Notes: generated by a model from the sequence alone, not told the origin. A stretch of 64,000 nt of DNA from CAVPUA01 sp963828015 (GCA_963828015.1 CAWHCD010000004.1:558001-622000); one strand, 5' to 3'. Numbered from the stretch's first letter, positions 27,375-36,649 are shown. Numbers and translations: made by a program.

Positions 27375-28922
27375 TGAGTGTCGAGACCCTGGAGCTGGAG
27401 TCCGCCGCCTCCTTTGACGAGATCGTCTCCTCGTTCCTGCACTCCTCCACGCGAATGGAGCGGATTCGGCGGTTCGCGCCGCTAGGGCTGATCTTGCTGG
27501 TGCAGGCCCTGTTGTCGCTGCGTTTGCAGGGTTCGGTATCGCAGGACGAGGCGCTCTACATCAACGACGGGCGTTATTTGCTCGAACACTGGCTGCACGG
27601 CGCGCCGATGCCCGACAACCCGGGTAGCTACTTCTCCGGCGCGCCGGCGCTCTATCCGGTCTTTGCCGGTTGGCTGGACTCGATCGGCGGGGTGCAGCTG
27701 GTACGCGACGTCAACCTGGTATTCATGCTGGCCACAACGGTGTGTGTGTACCTGGCCGGCCAAGCAGATGTTCAGCCGCCCGGTGGCGCTGCTGGCGGCG
27801 GCCTTCTTCGCCACGGCGGCGCCGATCGTCTTTCTCGGCCGTTACGCCACCTACGACGCCCCGGCAATGTTCCTGCTGGCTGCGGGCTATGCCTTAGCGG
27901 TGCGTACCGCTCGGCGGGGGAGGATCTGGCCCGGCGCGGTTGTCGGACTGCTGCTCGGGCTCGCCGTCGCTGGTGAAGTACGTCGACGCTATATTCCTGC
28001 CGGGCATCATCGCGATCACGATCGCAGTTGGCTGGCGGCAGTCTCACCGTCGGAGCCTGATGTTGGGCGCTTTCATCGTCGTATCGGCAGCAGAGCTACT
28101 TGTGCTGGTCGGCTGCACGGTCGGGAGGTCGCTCTGGAGCGGGCTGACCAGCACGACCACCCGGCGCAACCCGATCGCCAAGACGCCGCTGGACACTCTG
28201 GTGGGAGACGTGTTCAGTTGGGTCGGCGCGTTGGTGATACTCAGCGTCGTGGGCGCCCTGGTAATGGCGTTCGTCGGTCGACAGCTGATGTTGGCGGTTG
28301 CCCTGCTTGGAACGAGTCTGTCGGCACTGGCCTACCAGCTGCATATCCGAGAGCATGTATCGCTGTCCAAGCACGTTGGCTTTGGCCTTATCTTCGCGGC
28401 TCCGCTGTGCTCCCTGGTCGTGTTCACTCTGTTTTATCTGGCTCGGCGTCGCAATGGATGGAAGCGCTTTGCGGCGCTGTTTGCGATGGCCGTCTGCGTC
28501 TGGTTGCCGATCGTGACGGGACTCGCTGCGTCGCGTGACCTGACGTCAGGACTCCCCAATGCTCAGACGTGAGGCGGCTCCGCTGGTCGCGCACGAGCTT
28601 GCTCAGCACCCGGACGCACGGGTACTTAGCGACTACGCCAACGTTGTGCGATTCCTCGACCGACCGTCGGCGAGCTTGAAGAACGTCGCCGACACGAACT
28701 ACATCACCTTCGATGGACAGCACGGCTTGGCCGGTTATGAGACCGCGCTCCAGGAGCAGTACTTCGACCTGGTCATTCTCGACACTGAGGGAACCCAGAT
28801 CAGCTCCAAGCTCGATCCGCTCATGTCCTCCTACGGCTACGTGCTGATCCAGGACGATCCGGTGTTCAAGTACCGGAACCGCCCGCTGGCACGTCTGGCG
28901 CCTGCCCCAGGTCGACCCATGA
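27374..28922 (+). CDS. GT39-like polytopic membrane glycosyltransferase (four frame breaks)
   Basis: Joined reading gives about 515 residues: a cytosolic start (MSVETLELE), helix FAPLGLILLVQALLSLRL, then the GT-C acidic loop SQDEALYINDGRYLLEHW (the Asp-Glu of ArnT/PMT-type enzymes), further helices (PVALLAAAFFATAAPIVFLGRYATYDAPAMF), and a soluble C-terminal domain (ARVLSDYANVVRFL...YVLIQDDPVFKYRNRRWHVWRLPQVDP). Frame changes near 27760, 27968, 28570 and 28883 are each explained by one extra base. With those corrected the gene ends at TGA 28920-28922, overlapping the next start as ATGA. These enzymes use polyprenyl-phosphate sugars outside the membrane. Either the sequence is error-prone here or the gene is truly dead. 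Confidence 0.7.
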
Positions 28923-30540
28923 CCAAAGGCCAGCGATTCGCGTACCTACTCCTGATGCTCTTCGCCTGGTCGGCGTTGGGCGCGTTTCTGGTGTGGTGGA
29001 TCGCCGGCGGTCATGTGCCCCAAAACTTCACCGGCCCGGCCCATGCCGTTGACTATGCGCTGTTCGCGGTCCTGACCCTGGTGCTGGGTCATCGTCTGTT
29101 CATGGACGCCTTCAGCTGGGTGATCGCCTGGGGCATCAGGCGCGAGCCCCCGTCCCGCCACCGGCTGACGGTCTGCGCGTCGCCTTCATCACCACCTTCG
29201 TGCCGTCCTCGGAGCCTCTGGCGATGCTGCTCAAGACGTTGCCGGCAATGCTGCGGGCCGACTACCCGCACGACGTGTGGGTGTTGGACGAGGGCGATGA
29301 CGATGACGTCAAGCTGCTGTGCCAAGAGCTCGGGGTCAAATATTTCAGCCGCCGACCGATCAACCGCTACAACCAGTTCGAGGGGCGCTATGCCGGTCGG
29401 ACCAAGGGCGGCAACCACAACGCCTGGTACGACGCACATGGGCGCCACTACGACATCGTGGCCCAGATCGACACCGACTTCGTCCCTCGGCGCGACTTCC
29501 TGACTCGCACGCTCGGGCATTTCCGCGATCCCCGAGTGGCCTTTGTCGGTACGCCCCAGGTGTACGGCAATGAAGACCAGTCGGTGGTAGCCCGCGGCGC
29601 AGCGCAACAGCTGTACCAGTTCTACGGCGCGATCATGCGCGGTCTCGGTGGTCGGCACATGTGCACCATGATCGGCGCCAACCACATCGTGCGTGTGGCG
29701 GCGTTGAAGGACATCGGCTTCTACGTCGGGCACCTGACCGAGGACCTGATCACCGGCATGCGACTGCACGCCTCCGGATGGACGAGTGCCTACGTTCCCG
29801 TGCAGTTGGCCGTCGGCGAGGGACCGGCGACCTGGCAGGCCTACTTCAACCAGCAGATGCGCTGGGCCTTCGGTTGCATGGACATCTTGCGGCGGCACAC
29901 CCGCGCACTGACGCGCACGATGGGCCGCCGTAGTCGCATTCGCTACATCGCCCTGCAGCAGCACTACTTCGCCGGAGTCGCCATGGCGGCCGGGATCGCT
30001 CTTCTGGCGGCGTACTTCTTCGGGGGGCTCAGCCCGGCCCGGGTCGCTCCCCTGCAGGTCGTGTTCTGGTTCACACCGCTGCTGGTTGCCCGCACGATCG
30101 TCGGATTGTGGCTGCAGCGCTTCAACACGGCCAGCAACGAGCGTGGCTGGCTGTGGACGGGCCGACTGATCTCGATCGCCACCTGGCCCATCTATCTGCT
30201 GGCCGCGATCGGCGTCATGCGTGGGCGGCGCCTGTCATTCAAGGTCACGCCCAAGGGCGATCTGCAAGACGTCGACCACACCCCAATGATGATCACCGCG
30301 CCTCACCTGCTGATCGGCGGGATCAACCTGATTTTCTTGGGTTGTGGGCTGTTGCTCGCCCGGACCTCAGTGCCCTTGATGGGCTGGGCTACCGCGAATG
30401 TCGTGCTGATGTTGGGCTTTGTCGTGTACGTGGCCAGGGGCAACCGGCGGGCCTACCTGCGCTCGCGCCGCCCGGCGCAACGGGTCGAGGGGCGATCCAG
30501 TCTCGCCGTCAACTCGGCCGAGGTAGCACTGGAGCGCTGA
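28919..30540 (+). CDS. Processive family 2 glycosyltransferase (cellulose-synthase-like) (2; frame break)
   Basis: About 540 residues from ATG 28919. Two helices (FAYLLLMLFAWSALGAFLVWW, VDYALFAVLTLVLGHRLF) come first. A C run at 29147-29151 appears one base short and shifts the frame, after which VAFITTFVPSSEP opens the GT domain. Catalytic motifs are VLDEGDDDD (29284 on), DTD (29470-29478), TED (29737 on) and QQMRW (29851 on). About five helices follow. Arrangement matches the gene at 25806 but the sequences are clearly divergent, so the pair may make two glycans or a heteropolymer. The stop is five bases from the convergent GH16 gene. Confidence 0.85.
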
Positions 30541-30544
30541 TCGG

Positions 30545-31441
30545 CTACTGGTAGACGCGGACCCAGTCGACCACGAACTGTTGAGGGAAGGTTGTGGCCG
30601 CCGTGGGCGGGCCGGGGAAGCTGCCGCCAATAGCCAAATCGATCAGCAGGTAGAACGGCTGGTCGAACACCCATTGACCGGTCCTCTCCAGCGTGGCCTT
30701 GGTGACCGAATAGAACGTCTGACCATCGACGGCGAAGCTGATCTGCTCGTCGGTCCAGGTCGCGGAGTAGATGTGAAATCCACCGCTGAGCGAGTCGGCT
30801 GCCGTGTAGGTCTTGGTCAGGTCGTACGCCTTGCCCTGGGGGTCGGGGCCGTGCAGCGAGGAGTGGCTGATGGCCGGCGCCTTGCCGAGCACCTCGCTGA
30901 CGTCGATCTCGCCCGATTGCGGCCAGCCGACCTGATCATGGTTGTTGCCCAATAGCCAGAACGCCGGCCACGTACCGGGAGCGTCGGGCACCTGGGCCCG
31001 GATGGACACGGTCCCGTACGTGAACGACTGCAGTCCGCCGCTGGACAGCCGGGCCGAGGTGTAGTCGTTGGATTTGCCGTCACTGCAGATGTGGCCCGGC
31101 TGCTTGATCGCAGTAATGACGAGGTCACCGTCGCCGTTCAGCTCGCTGTTCCCGCGTACGGGCGTGTTGCATTCCAGCTCCCCATTGCCCCAACCGTCGC
31201 CGCCCTGTTGCGGTACCCAGTTCTGCGGATTCGGTGCGGCTCCCGCCGGGCCGTCGAACTCGTCGGACCAGACCAGGCGCGGGGAGGCAGACGGGGACGG
31301 GGTAGACCGTGCACCCGACGGGGACGTCGCCCGTGCCGGGCCATCGTCGCTGCTCGTTGCCGAGCAGGCGCACAGGAGCGAGGCCATGAGGACAACGACG
31401 AGCAGGGGACCCGCCGACGCGGCGTGTCGAGCAAGTCGCAT
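30545..31441 (-). CDS. GH16 lipoprotein, endo-beta-1,3(4)-glucanase-like (2)
   Basis: 298 residues from ATG 31441 (GGAGG eight bases upstream; a longer frame to 31486 has no site). The lipoprotein signal is RLARHAASAGPLLVVVLMASLLCAC with the lipid-bearing Cys at about residue 26. A Ser/Pro linker follows, then the GH16 fold: RLVWSDEFDGPAG, GELECNTP, TWPAFWLLGNN, the catalytic SGEIDVSEVLG (ExDxxE) and a normal C-terminus WVRVYQ. This is the laminarinase subgroup, predicted to cut beta-1,3 or mixed glucans at the cell surface. It sits next to the second processive synthase, consistent with glycan editing. Confidence 0.93.
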   Translation of the reverse strand: MRLARHAASAGPLLVVVLMASLLCACSATSSDDGPARATSPSGARSTPSPSASPRLVWSDEFDGPAGAAPNPQNWVPQQGGDGWGNGELECNTPVRGNSELNGDGDLVITAIKQPGHICSDGKSNDYTSARLSSGGLQSFTYGTVSIRAQVPDAPGTWPAFWLLGNNHDQVGWPQSGEIDVSEVLGKAPAISHSSLHGPDPQGKAYDLTKTYTAADSLSGGFHIYSATWTDEQISFAVDGQTFYSVTKATLERTGQWVFDQPFYLLIDLAIGGSFPGPPTAATTFPQQFVVDWVRVYQ

Positions 31442-31577
31442 TGCGCCTCCGGTGCACGGACCATCGTCGATTGCGACGCTACACACTCTGTGCTCGCTGA
31501 GGCGCGCAGGATGACCGAACCCTCAGTAGCGACGATCAGCGTCGGAGTTGATTCAGGTCCGAATCCACGGGGGTTGC

Positions 31578-31608
31578 TTGAGCTCGGGCGCCTGGTTCAT
31601 GTTATATT
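31578..31608 (+). promoter_or_regulatory. Candidate promoter for the DUF1800 gene
   Basis: TTGAGC at 31578-31583 and TATATT at 31603-31608, spaced by 19 bases. The TATATT stands out against the GC-rich background. The predicted transcription start is about 30 bases before the chosen GTG start. Confidence 0.4.
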
Positions 31609-31644
31609 GGTGTGAGTCTTCGGGGCCTTGGTACAGGAGCGCCC

Positions 31645-33117
31645 GTGGCAGTTGTGTACCCGACGGCGGCCTCCGCTATCGCCGCGACGGCGCCGAGCGG
31701 GCAGGCCCCGCTCACGTGGGAACCCCGGAGCCTGGCCCTGGGCCGCTTCGGTTTCGGTGCGACACCCGCTGATCGCCACGGCGCCTTCGACCCGGATGCC
31801 TGGTGGAGCGCGCAGGTCGCGGCGGCTACGGCCCACCCGGGCTACTCGGGCAGCCCGACCGTCGCGGCGGTCGGGCCCCTGCTGACCCAGACCCCGGCCC
31901 AGGTGCGGGCCTGGCTCAAGGCCCAGGGCAATGAGTACGGCTGGAACGCGATGGACCAACTGGCCGTCGTCACCCTCGGCTTGGAGATCTTCAGCCCGGC
32001 CCAGTTGCTCGAGACCGCGGTGGACTTCTTCTCCAACCACCTCAACGTCGCCAACCGAAGTGACAGCGTCTGGAACACCCGGCACGACTACGACCGCACG
32101 GTGATCCGGCCGAATGCGCTGGGCAACTTCAAGGACATGCTGCTCGCCTCGGGCCGTCACCCGGCGATGCTCTACTACCTCAACCAGGCCGAGTCGACCA
32201 AGGCGGCGGTGAACGAGAACTACGGTCGCGAGTTGCTCGAGCTGCACACCGTCGGGCTGAACTACTCCGAGGCCGACGTCAAGAACTCGGCCGCGATCAT
32301 GACCGGCCGCACCGTGGCCGATCCGGCCCAGACCTACGTCTACCAGCCCTCGATCCACGCGACCGGCCCGGTGACCGTGCTCGGTTTCACCGACCCGAAC
32401 CCGACCGCCGCGGGCGGGGAGGCGGTGGGCGACGCCTATCTGCTCTACCTGGCCCGCCATCAGCTCACCGCCCAGAACCTGGCCCGCCAGTTGTGCCAGC
32501 ACTACGTCTCCGACGCCCCGTCGGCGGATCTGGTCGCCAAGGTCGCTGCGGTCTATCTGGCCAACGACACCGCGATACTGCCGACGCTGTATGCGATCTT
32601 CTGCTCCGACGAGTTCTGGACCTCCCGCGGGGCCAAGGTGCGGCGGCCGGCCGAGAACATCATCGCCACGATTCGGGCGCTCGGCCAGGTGACCCTGGCC
32701 GACGTGTACAGCGCCCTCGATCTGATCCGCTGGGGCCTCTACGGCATGGGCCAGGCACCGCTGGAGTGTCCGACGCCCAACGGTTACGGCGATGTCGCGG
32801 CTCGATGGCGTTCGGCCGGCAACCTCATCACGACGTGGAACATGCACCGCGCGCTGACTCTGAGCTGGTGGAACACCTGGTCGACGCTCGATGCGAAAAC
32901 GCTGCTCAACGGCGCGGTCCCGGCAACGACGTCGGACGCGATCGATGCGGTGTCGCTGAACCTGGTCGGGCAGGTCTTGTCCACTCGCGACAAGCAGACG
33001 GTGCTCACCTACCTCGGCGAGGCGGCCACCACCGCCTACGCGAAGTCGAAGGTCGCCTCGAACCTGGGCGGCGTAGCGGTGCTGCTGCTCGATTCCCCCT
33101 ACTTTGCGATGCGTTGA
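31645..33117 (+). CDS. DUF1800 family protein
   Basis: About 490 residues from GTG 31645 (GGAG seven bases upstream); GTG 31612 is an in-frame alternative. DUF1800 hallmarks: ALGRFGFGATPAD at the N-terminus, LETAVDFFSNHLNV, RPNALGNFKDMLLASGRHPAMLYYLNQ, NENYGRELLELHTVG, the AAIMTGRTV block, and KVRRPAENIIATIRAL. No Sec or Tat signal is visible, although these proteins are normally paired with a Tat-exported DUF1501 protein, as here. Biochemical function is not established. It shares one base (TGATG) with the next gene. Confidence 0.9.
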   Translation: MAVVYPTAASAIAATAPSGQAPLTWEPRSLALGRFGFGATPADRHGAFDPDAWWSAQVAAATAHPGYSGSPTVAAVGPLLTQTPAQVRAWLKAQGNEYGWNAMDQLAVVTLGLEIFSPAQLLETAVDFFSNHLNVANRSDSVWNTRHDYDRTVIRPNALGNFKDMLLASGRHPAMLYYLNQAESTKAAVNENYGRELLELHTVGLNYSEADVKNSAAIMTGRTVADPAQTYVYQPSIHATGPVTVLGFTDPNPTAAGGEAVGDAYLLYLARHQLTAQNLARQLCQHYVSDAPSADLVAKVAAVYLANDTAILPTLYAIFCSDEFWTSRGAKVRRPAENIIATIRALGQVTLADVYSALDLIRWGLYGMGQAPLECPTPNGYGDVAARWRSAGNLITTWNMHRALTLSWWNTWSTLDAKTLLNGAVPATTSDAIDAVSLNLVGQVLSTRDKQTVLTYLGEAATTAYAKSKVASNLGGVAVLLLDSPYFAMR

Positions 33118-34490
33118 TGGAGAACCCGATGGAGCGTCCCGCGACGGTGCCGGCCGATCAGCAGGAACAGCAGCGTTTGTGGGCCAAGGGCTTTACCCGC
33201 CGCCGCTTCCTCGGCGGTGTGGGCATGGTGGGTGTCGCCGCACTCGGTGCCCAACTCGTGACCTCGCGCATGTCCTTCTCGCCGGCCGGGGCCTCGCCCA
33301 CCGGCAACACGCTGATCGTGATCTTCATGCGTGGCGGCGCCGACGGACTGCGCATCCTGGTTCCGGCTGCCCCCAGTCTCGGCCTGACCGATCTTCAGGC
33401 CGCGCGCCCGGCCCTCGTCCCGGCCACCGGCGCCCTGCTGCCGCTTCCCGGGGCCGGCGGGTGGGCGCTGAACTCGTCAATGGCGCCGCTGTTGCCGTAC
33501 TGGTCCACCGGCGAGCTCGGCTTCGTCCCGGCGGTCTCGATCGAGAACCTCAGCCGCAGCCACTTCGCGGCCCAGCACCTGATCGAATGCGGCGGGGTGG
33601 CGACGTCGACCAGTGGTTGGCTGGACCGCACCTTGACCCAACTCGGCCCGGGCACCACCTTCCGGGCCGTCACCGACGGTGGTGCGCTGCCCGCGTCGCT
33701 GGCCGGGGACGAGGTCAGCCTGGCCATCGGCTCGCTGGCCAACTTCACCCTGAACTGGGCGCCGAACGGGGTGGCGGCCAACCAGGCGGCCCAGAGCGCC
33801 ATGTACTCCGGCCTGGGCGGCTATCTCGGTCAAGACGTGCCCGCCGCACTCACCGCCTCGCAGCAGATCAGCTCACTGGTTGCGGCCAAGCCGACTCCGC
33901 AGAACGGTGCGGTGTATCCGAGCGGCAACTTCTCCCAGTCGTTGCAGGACGTCGCGAACCTGATCCGGGCCAACGTCGGGCTCCAGGTCGCCACGGTTGA
34001 CGTCGGCGGGTGGGATACGCACACGAGCGAGGTGAGCGAACTCGACTCCGCGCTCGCGTCGGCGTCGGCATCATTGGCGGCGTTCATGCAAGACCTCGGC
34101 TCGGCCCGCTCGAACGTCACCATCGCGATCATGAGCGAGTTCGGCCGGCGGGTCGCGCAGAACGCCAGCGGTGGAACCGACCACGGTCACGGGAGCGTGA
34201 TGTGGTTGCTGGGCGCCGGCCTGAAGAGCTCAGGAGTCTATGGCGGCTGGAAGGGCGTGGCCTCCTCCGTGCTGGATCAGGGCGACGTGCCACTGGTCAA
34301 CAACGCCTACGACGTGCTCGGGGAGATCCTGCAGACCCGGATGGGTGTGGGGTCCCTGTCGACGATCTTCCCGAGCCACAGCTATCAGCCGCTGAACATC
34401 ATTCGGAGTGGAACGGTCGCGATCCCGACGACAGCCCGCCGCTGCCCGCCGTTGGTCATGATCGCCCCAGCTTCGGGCGTGGCGCACTAG
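33117..34490 (+). CDS. DUF1501 family protein with Tat signal
   Basis: 457 residues from ATG 33117; ATG 33129 is also possible. The twin-arginine signal is FTRRRFLGGVGMVGVAALGAQLV (about residues 24-46), so export of a folded protein is expected. The body has the DUF1501/sulfatase-like fold marks: LIVIFMRGGADGL, SIENLSRSHFAAQHLIE, VATVDVGGWDTHTSE, and IAIMSEFGRRVAQNASGGTDHGHGSVMWLLG, where His and Asp residues could bind metal. The partner DUF1800 gene lies immediately upstream. The unit converges on map with a four-base overlap. Confidence 0.9.
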   Translation: MENPMERPATVPADQQEQQRLWAKGFTRRRFLGGVGMVGVAALGAQLVTSRMSFSPAGASPTGNTLIVIFMRGGADGLRILVPAAPSLGLTDLQAARPALVPATGALLPLPGAGGWALNSSMAPLLPYWSTGELGFVPAVSIENLSRSHFAAQHLIECGGVATSTSGWLDRTLTQLGPGTTFRAVTDGGALPASLAGDEVSLAIGSLANFTLNWAPNGVAANQAAQSAMYSGLGGYLGQDVPAALTASQQISSLVAAKPTPQNGAVYPSGNFSQSLQDVANLIRANVGLQVATVDVGGWDTHTSEVSELDSALASASASLAAFMQDLGSARSNVTIAIMSEFGRRVAQNASGGTDHGHGSVMWLLGAGLKSSGVYGGWKGVASSVLDQGDVPLVNNAYDVLGEILQTRMGVGSLSTIFPSHSYQPLNIIRSGTVAIPTTARRCPPLVMIAPASGVAH

Positions 34491-35344
34491 CTCGAGGGCA
34501 GGGTCAGGATCTCGGCGCCGTCGTCGGTGACCAGGACGGTGTGCTCCCACTGGGCGGCCCAGGACCCGTCCTTGGTCAGGATCGTCCAGTCGTCGTCCCA
34601 CGAGTACCAGGCGTGCCCGCCGAGGGTGAGCATCGGCTCGACGGTGAACGTCATGCCCGGCTCCATGATCGTGTTCGCCCGCGGCTCGTCGTAGTGCAGG
34701 ATCGTCGGCCGGGTGTGGAAGCTCGGTCCGACCCCGTGCCCGGTGTAATCGCGGATCACGCCGTAGCCGAAGCGCTTGGCGTAGGACTCGATCACCCGCC
34801 CGATCACGCTCACCGGTCGCCCCGGCTTGATCGCGCGCACCCCCCGGAGCATGGCCTCGCGGGTGTTGTCCCCGAGCGCCCGCACGTCCGCGGTCGGTGT
34901 CCCGGCGAAGAAGCTCGCGCAGTTGTCGCCGTGCACACCGCCGATGTAGGCGGTGATGTCGACCTTGACGATGTCGCCGTCGAGCAGCGGCCGGGCGTCG
35001 GGGATGCCGTGGCAGATGACCTCGTTCACCGACGTGCACAGTGACTTGGGGAACTTCTTGTAGCCCAGCGTCGAGGGGTAGGCGCCCCGACTGATCAGGT
35101 ACTCATGGCCGATGCGGTCGAGTTCATCGGTCGTGACGCCGACGTCCACGTGGCGCCCGACCTCGGCCAGGGCATCGGCCGCGATCCGGCCGGCGATGCG
35201 CATCGCGGCGATCGTGTCGGCGTCCTTGACCATCGGGTCGTCGAAGTCGGCCGGCCCGCTCGAGTCGACGTAGTGCGGGCGGACGATCGTCGATGGCACG
35301 GTCCGCCGAGGGGAGATCGTCGCCGGGGCGATAGCGGTGGTCAT
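34487..35344 (-). CDS. map: Methionine aminopeptidase, type I
   Basis: Removes the initiator methionine from nascent proteins. 285 residues from ATG 35344 (ATG 35353 possible). Metal ligands are in place: Asp in GDIVKVDITAYIGGVHGDN (two aspartates), His in DYTGHGVGPSFHT, Glu in MTFTVEPMLTLGG and Glu in QWEHTVLVTDDG; the substrate His is in VICHGIPD. The N-terminal extension of about 35 residues (TTAIAPATISPRRTVPSTIVRPHYV) matches the longer actinobacterial MapB type with its SH3-binding-like PxxP leader. Confidence 0.95.
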   Translation of the reverse strand: MTTAIAPATISPRRTVPSTIVRPHYVDSSGPADFDDPMVKDADTIAAMRIAGRIAADALAEVGRHVDVGVTTDELDRIGHEYLISRGAYPSTLGYKKFPKSLCTSVNEVICHGIPDARPLLDGDIVKVDITAYIGGVHGDNCASFFAGTPTADVRALGDNTREAMLRGVRAIKPGRPVSVIGRVIESYAKRFGYGVIRDYTGHGVGPSFHTRPTILHYDEPRANTIMEPGMTFTVEPMLTLGGHAWYSWDDDWTILTKDGSWAAQWEHTVLVTDDGAEILTLPSS

Positions 35345-35436
35345 GGCCTCCATGATGCACCGAGTGCCCCGCCTCGTGGACCCCGTCCCGTCCGGGCCCG
35401 CCCCGCCCGTCGCCTTCCGTGCCGCCCCCCATCGCA

Positions 35437-35488
35437 TGATCAACAGGCACTTTTGGTCGTCAGGGCAGCCAAAACTGCCTGTTGATCA
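35437..35488. repeat. Long intergenic hairpin, family member B
   Basis: Arms 35437-35456 (TGATCAACAGGCACTTTTGG) and 35469-35488 pair over 20 bp with one mismatch, around the 12-base loop TCGTCAGGGCAG. It differs from member C (36564) at only four of 52 positions. The TGA stop of the DUF559 gene (35486-35488) is the terminal triplet of the hairpin. No T run follows. Confidence 0.9.
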
Positions 35489-36478
35489 CCGTAAGGCAGG
35501 CACGACTAGTGGCAGGACCCGCCCGCCCGCCGGTCGCTGGAGGCCCCCCGCCGGGTCGTAGGCCTTCCCGAGCTCACGGGCACGGGCAGCTAGCCAGCGC
35601 TCGACTTCCTGGATCCAGCCCGAGGTCGTGTCCGCGATCGTTGACGGCGCGTAGTGAGCGAGCGCAAACCCGTGCGCGGTGAGCCGGTTGTGTCGCTTCG
35701 AGGTGGACTTCCAATCCAGCTCGCGGAAGTGAAACTCACGGCTGTCGACCTCGAGCACGGCCCGCAATTCCCGCCATAGGACGTCGGCGACGCCGAGCAC
35801 CTCGCCGTCTGCGGTGACTATCGGCACGTTGGCTTCGAATGCCGGCACCCGGCTCGCCTTGAGCTGATCAACTGCCTCTGCCTCGGCAACCGAATGCACA
35901 TTGTCGAGGACGTCGGCCACCGCGATGCGAAGTAGGCCACTGTCGTTACGCGGGCCCTCGTCGAGCTCGCGCACGAGATCGGGCGCGTGGACCAGGTTGC
36001 GCTGAATCGCGGTGGTGACCATCGCCCGGACGTCGGCCAGGCGCCGACACTCCAGCGCGGCGTCGGCGATGGCCCTACTCGTCGAGGCGACAGCAGCATC
36101 GGGCAGATCCGGGTCCCACGCGGGGACTCGCCAGCTGTCGTAGGCGCGCACAGTGGGCCGGATCCGCACCGCCCCGATCCGCCGGTGGTTTCCCGACCGC
36201 GCGAGCACGAGGACCTCGGCGGTCGGCGGATGCCGGCTCCCCAGGCCGTTCAGCCTGATCGCGTCCCAGCCGCTGATCGCCCCCGATGCTCCCGCCCAGG
36301 CCAGCCCGGCCAGAGCCCAGTCGGTCCGCGCGACCCGGTCCGAGGTCACGACGATTCCGCGCGGCAGCTGAAGCCACCGGCCGCGGTCGACCGCGTGGCG
36401 GATCGCGGAGCGGGTCAGCCCCAGGGCGGCCGCCGTCTGGGGAGTGAGGACGCGGGGCAACGACGGGTGAGATGGCAT
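35486..36478 (-). CDS. AbiEi-like HTH / DUF559 (Vsr-like nuclease) protein
   Basis: 330 residues from ATG 36478. Residues about 5-45 are an AbiEi-type winged helix (LPRVLTPQTAAALGLTRSAIRHAVDRGRWLQLPRGIVV). Residues about 225-300 hold the DUF559 domain: VHSVAEAEAVDQL, VLGVADVLWRELRAVLEVDSREFHF, LDWKSTSKRHNRLTAHGFALAHY. DUF559 is related to Vsr/PD-(D/E)XK nucleases; the E-V-D and downstream basic residues are retained. No AbiEii-type toxin gene lies beside it, so a classical type IV toxin-antitoxin pair is not supported. It is bracketed by two nearly identical hairpins, and its stop codon lies in one of them. A decayed paralogue sits at 1087-1720. Function is unknown. Confidence 0.85.
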   Translation of the reverse strand: MPSHPSLPRVLTPQTAAALGLTRSAIRHAVDRGRWLQLPRGIVVTSDRVARTDWALAGLAWAGASGAISGWDAIRLNGLGSRHPPTAEVLVLARSGNHRRIGAVRIRPTVRAYDSWRVPAWDPDLPDAAVASTSRAIADAALECRRLADVRAMVTTAIQRNLVHAPDLVRELDEGPRNDSGLLRIAVADVLDNVHSVAEAEAVDQLKASRVPAFEANVPIVTADGEVLGVADVLWRELRAVLEVDSREFHFRELDWKSTSKRHNRLTAHGFALAHYAPSTIADTTSGWIQEVERWLAARARELGKAYDPAGGLQRPAGGRVLPLVVPALR

Positions 36479-36527
36479 GCCCGATCCTCGCGGCGGGTGG
36501 CAACCGCCGGGCGGCCCGAGCGCCCGA

Positions 36528-36553
36528 TTGTGGACAACCGACGTCGTCCACAA
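36528..36553. promoter_or_regulatory. Palindrome with DnaA-box-like halves upstream of the DUF559 gene
   Basis: TTGTGGACAAC (36528-36538) faces GTCGTCCACAA (36543-36553), giving 11-bp arms with one mismatch and a four-base spacer. The left half reads TTGTCCACA on the minus strand, the high-GC DnaA-box form; the right half is TCGTCCACA. It lies 50-75 bases upstream of the DUF559 start, so an operator is equally likely. Confidence 0.45.
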
Positions 36554-36563
36554 CCCCGGCCGA

Positions 36564-36615
36564 TGATCAACAGGCAGTTCTGGTCGCCAGGGCGGCCAAA
36601 ACTGCCTGTTGATCA
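36564..36615. repeat. Long intergenic hairpin, family member C
   Basis: Arms 36564-36583 (TGATCAACAGGCAGTTCTGG) and 36596-36615 pair over 20 bp with one mismatch around the loop TCGCCAGGGCGG. It lies 35 bases past the rnj stop and 86 bases upstream of the DUF559 start. It could terminate rnj transcription, although no T run follows. With member B it brackets a 1179-base unit. Confidence 0.9.
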
Positions 36616-36649
36616 CGGGGAACGGGCGGCGGAGGCCGGCCGTAAGCGG

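Noticed and set aside
35486..36478. Type IV toxin-antitoxin system AbiEi/AbiEii
   Set aside because: Only the AbiEi-like HTH is present; no AbiEii nucleotidyltransferase gene lies beside either copy.
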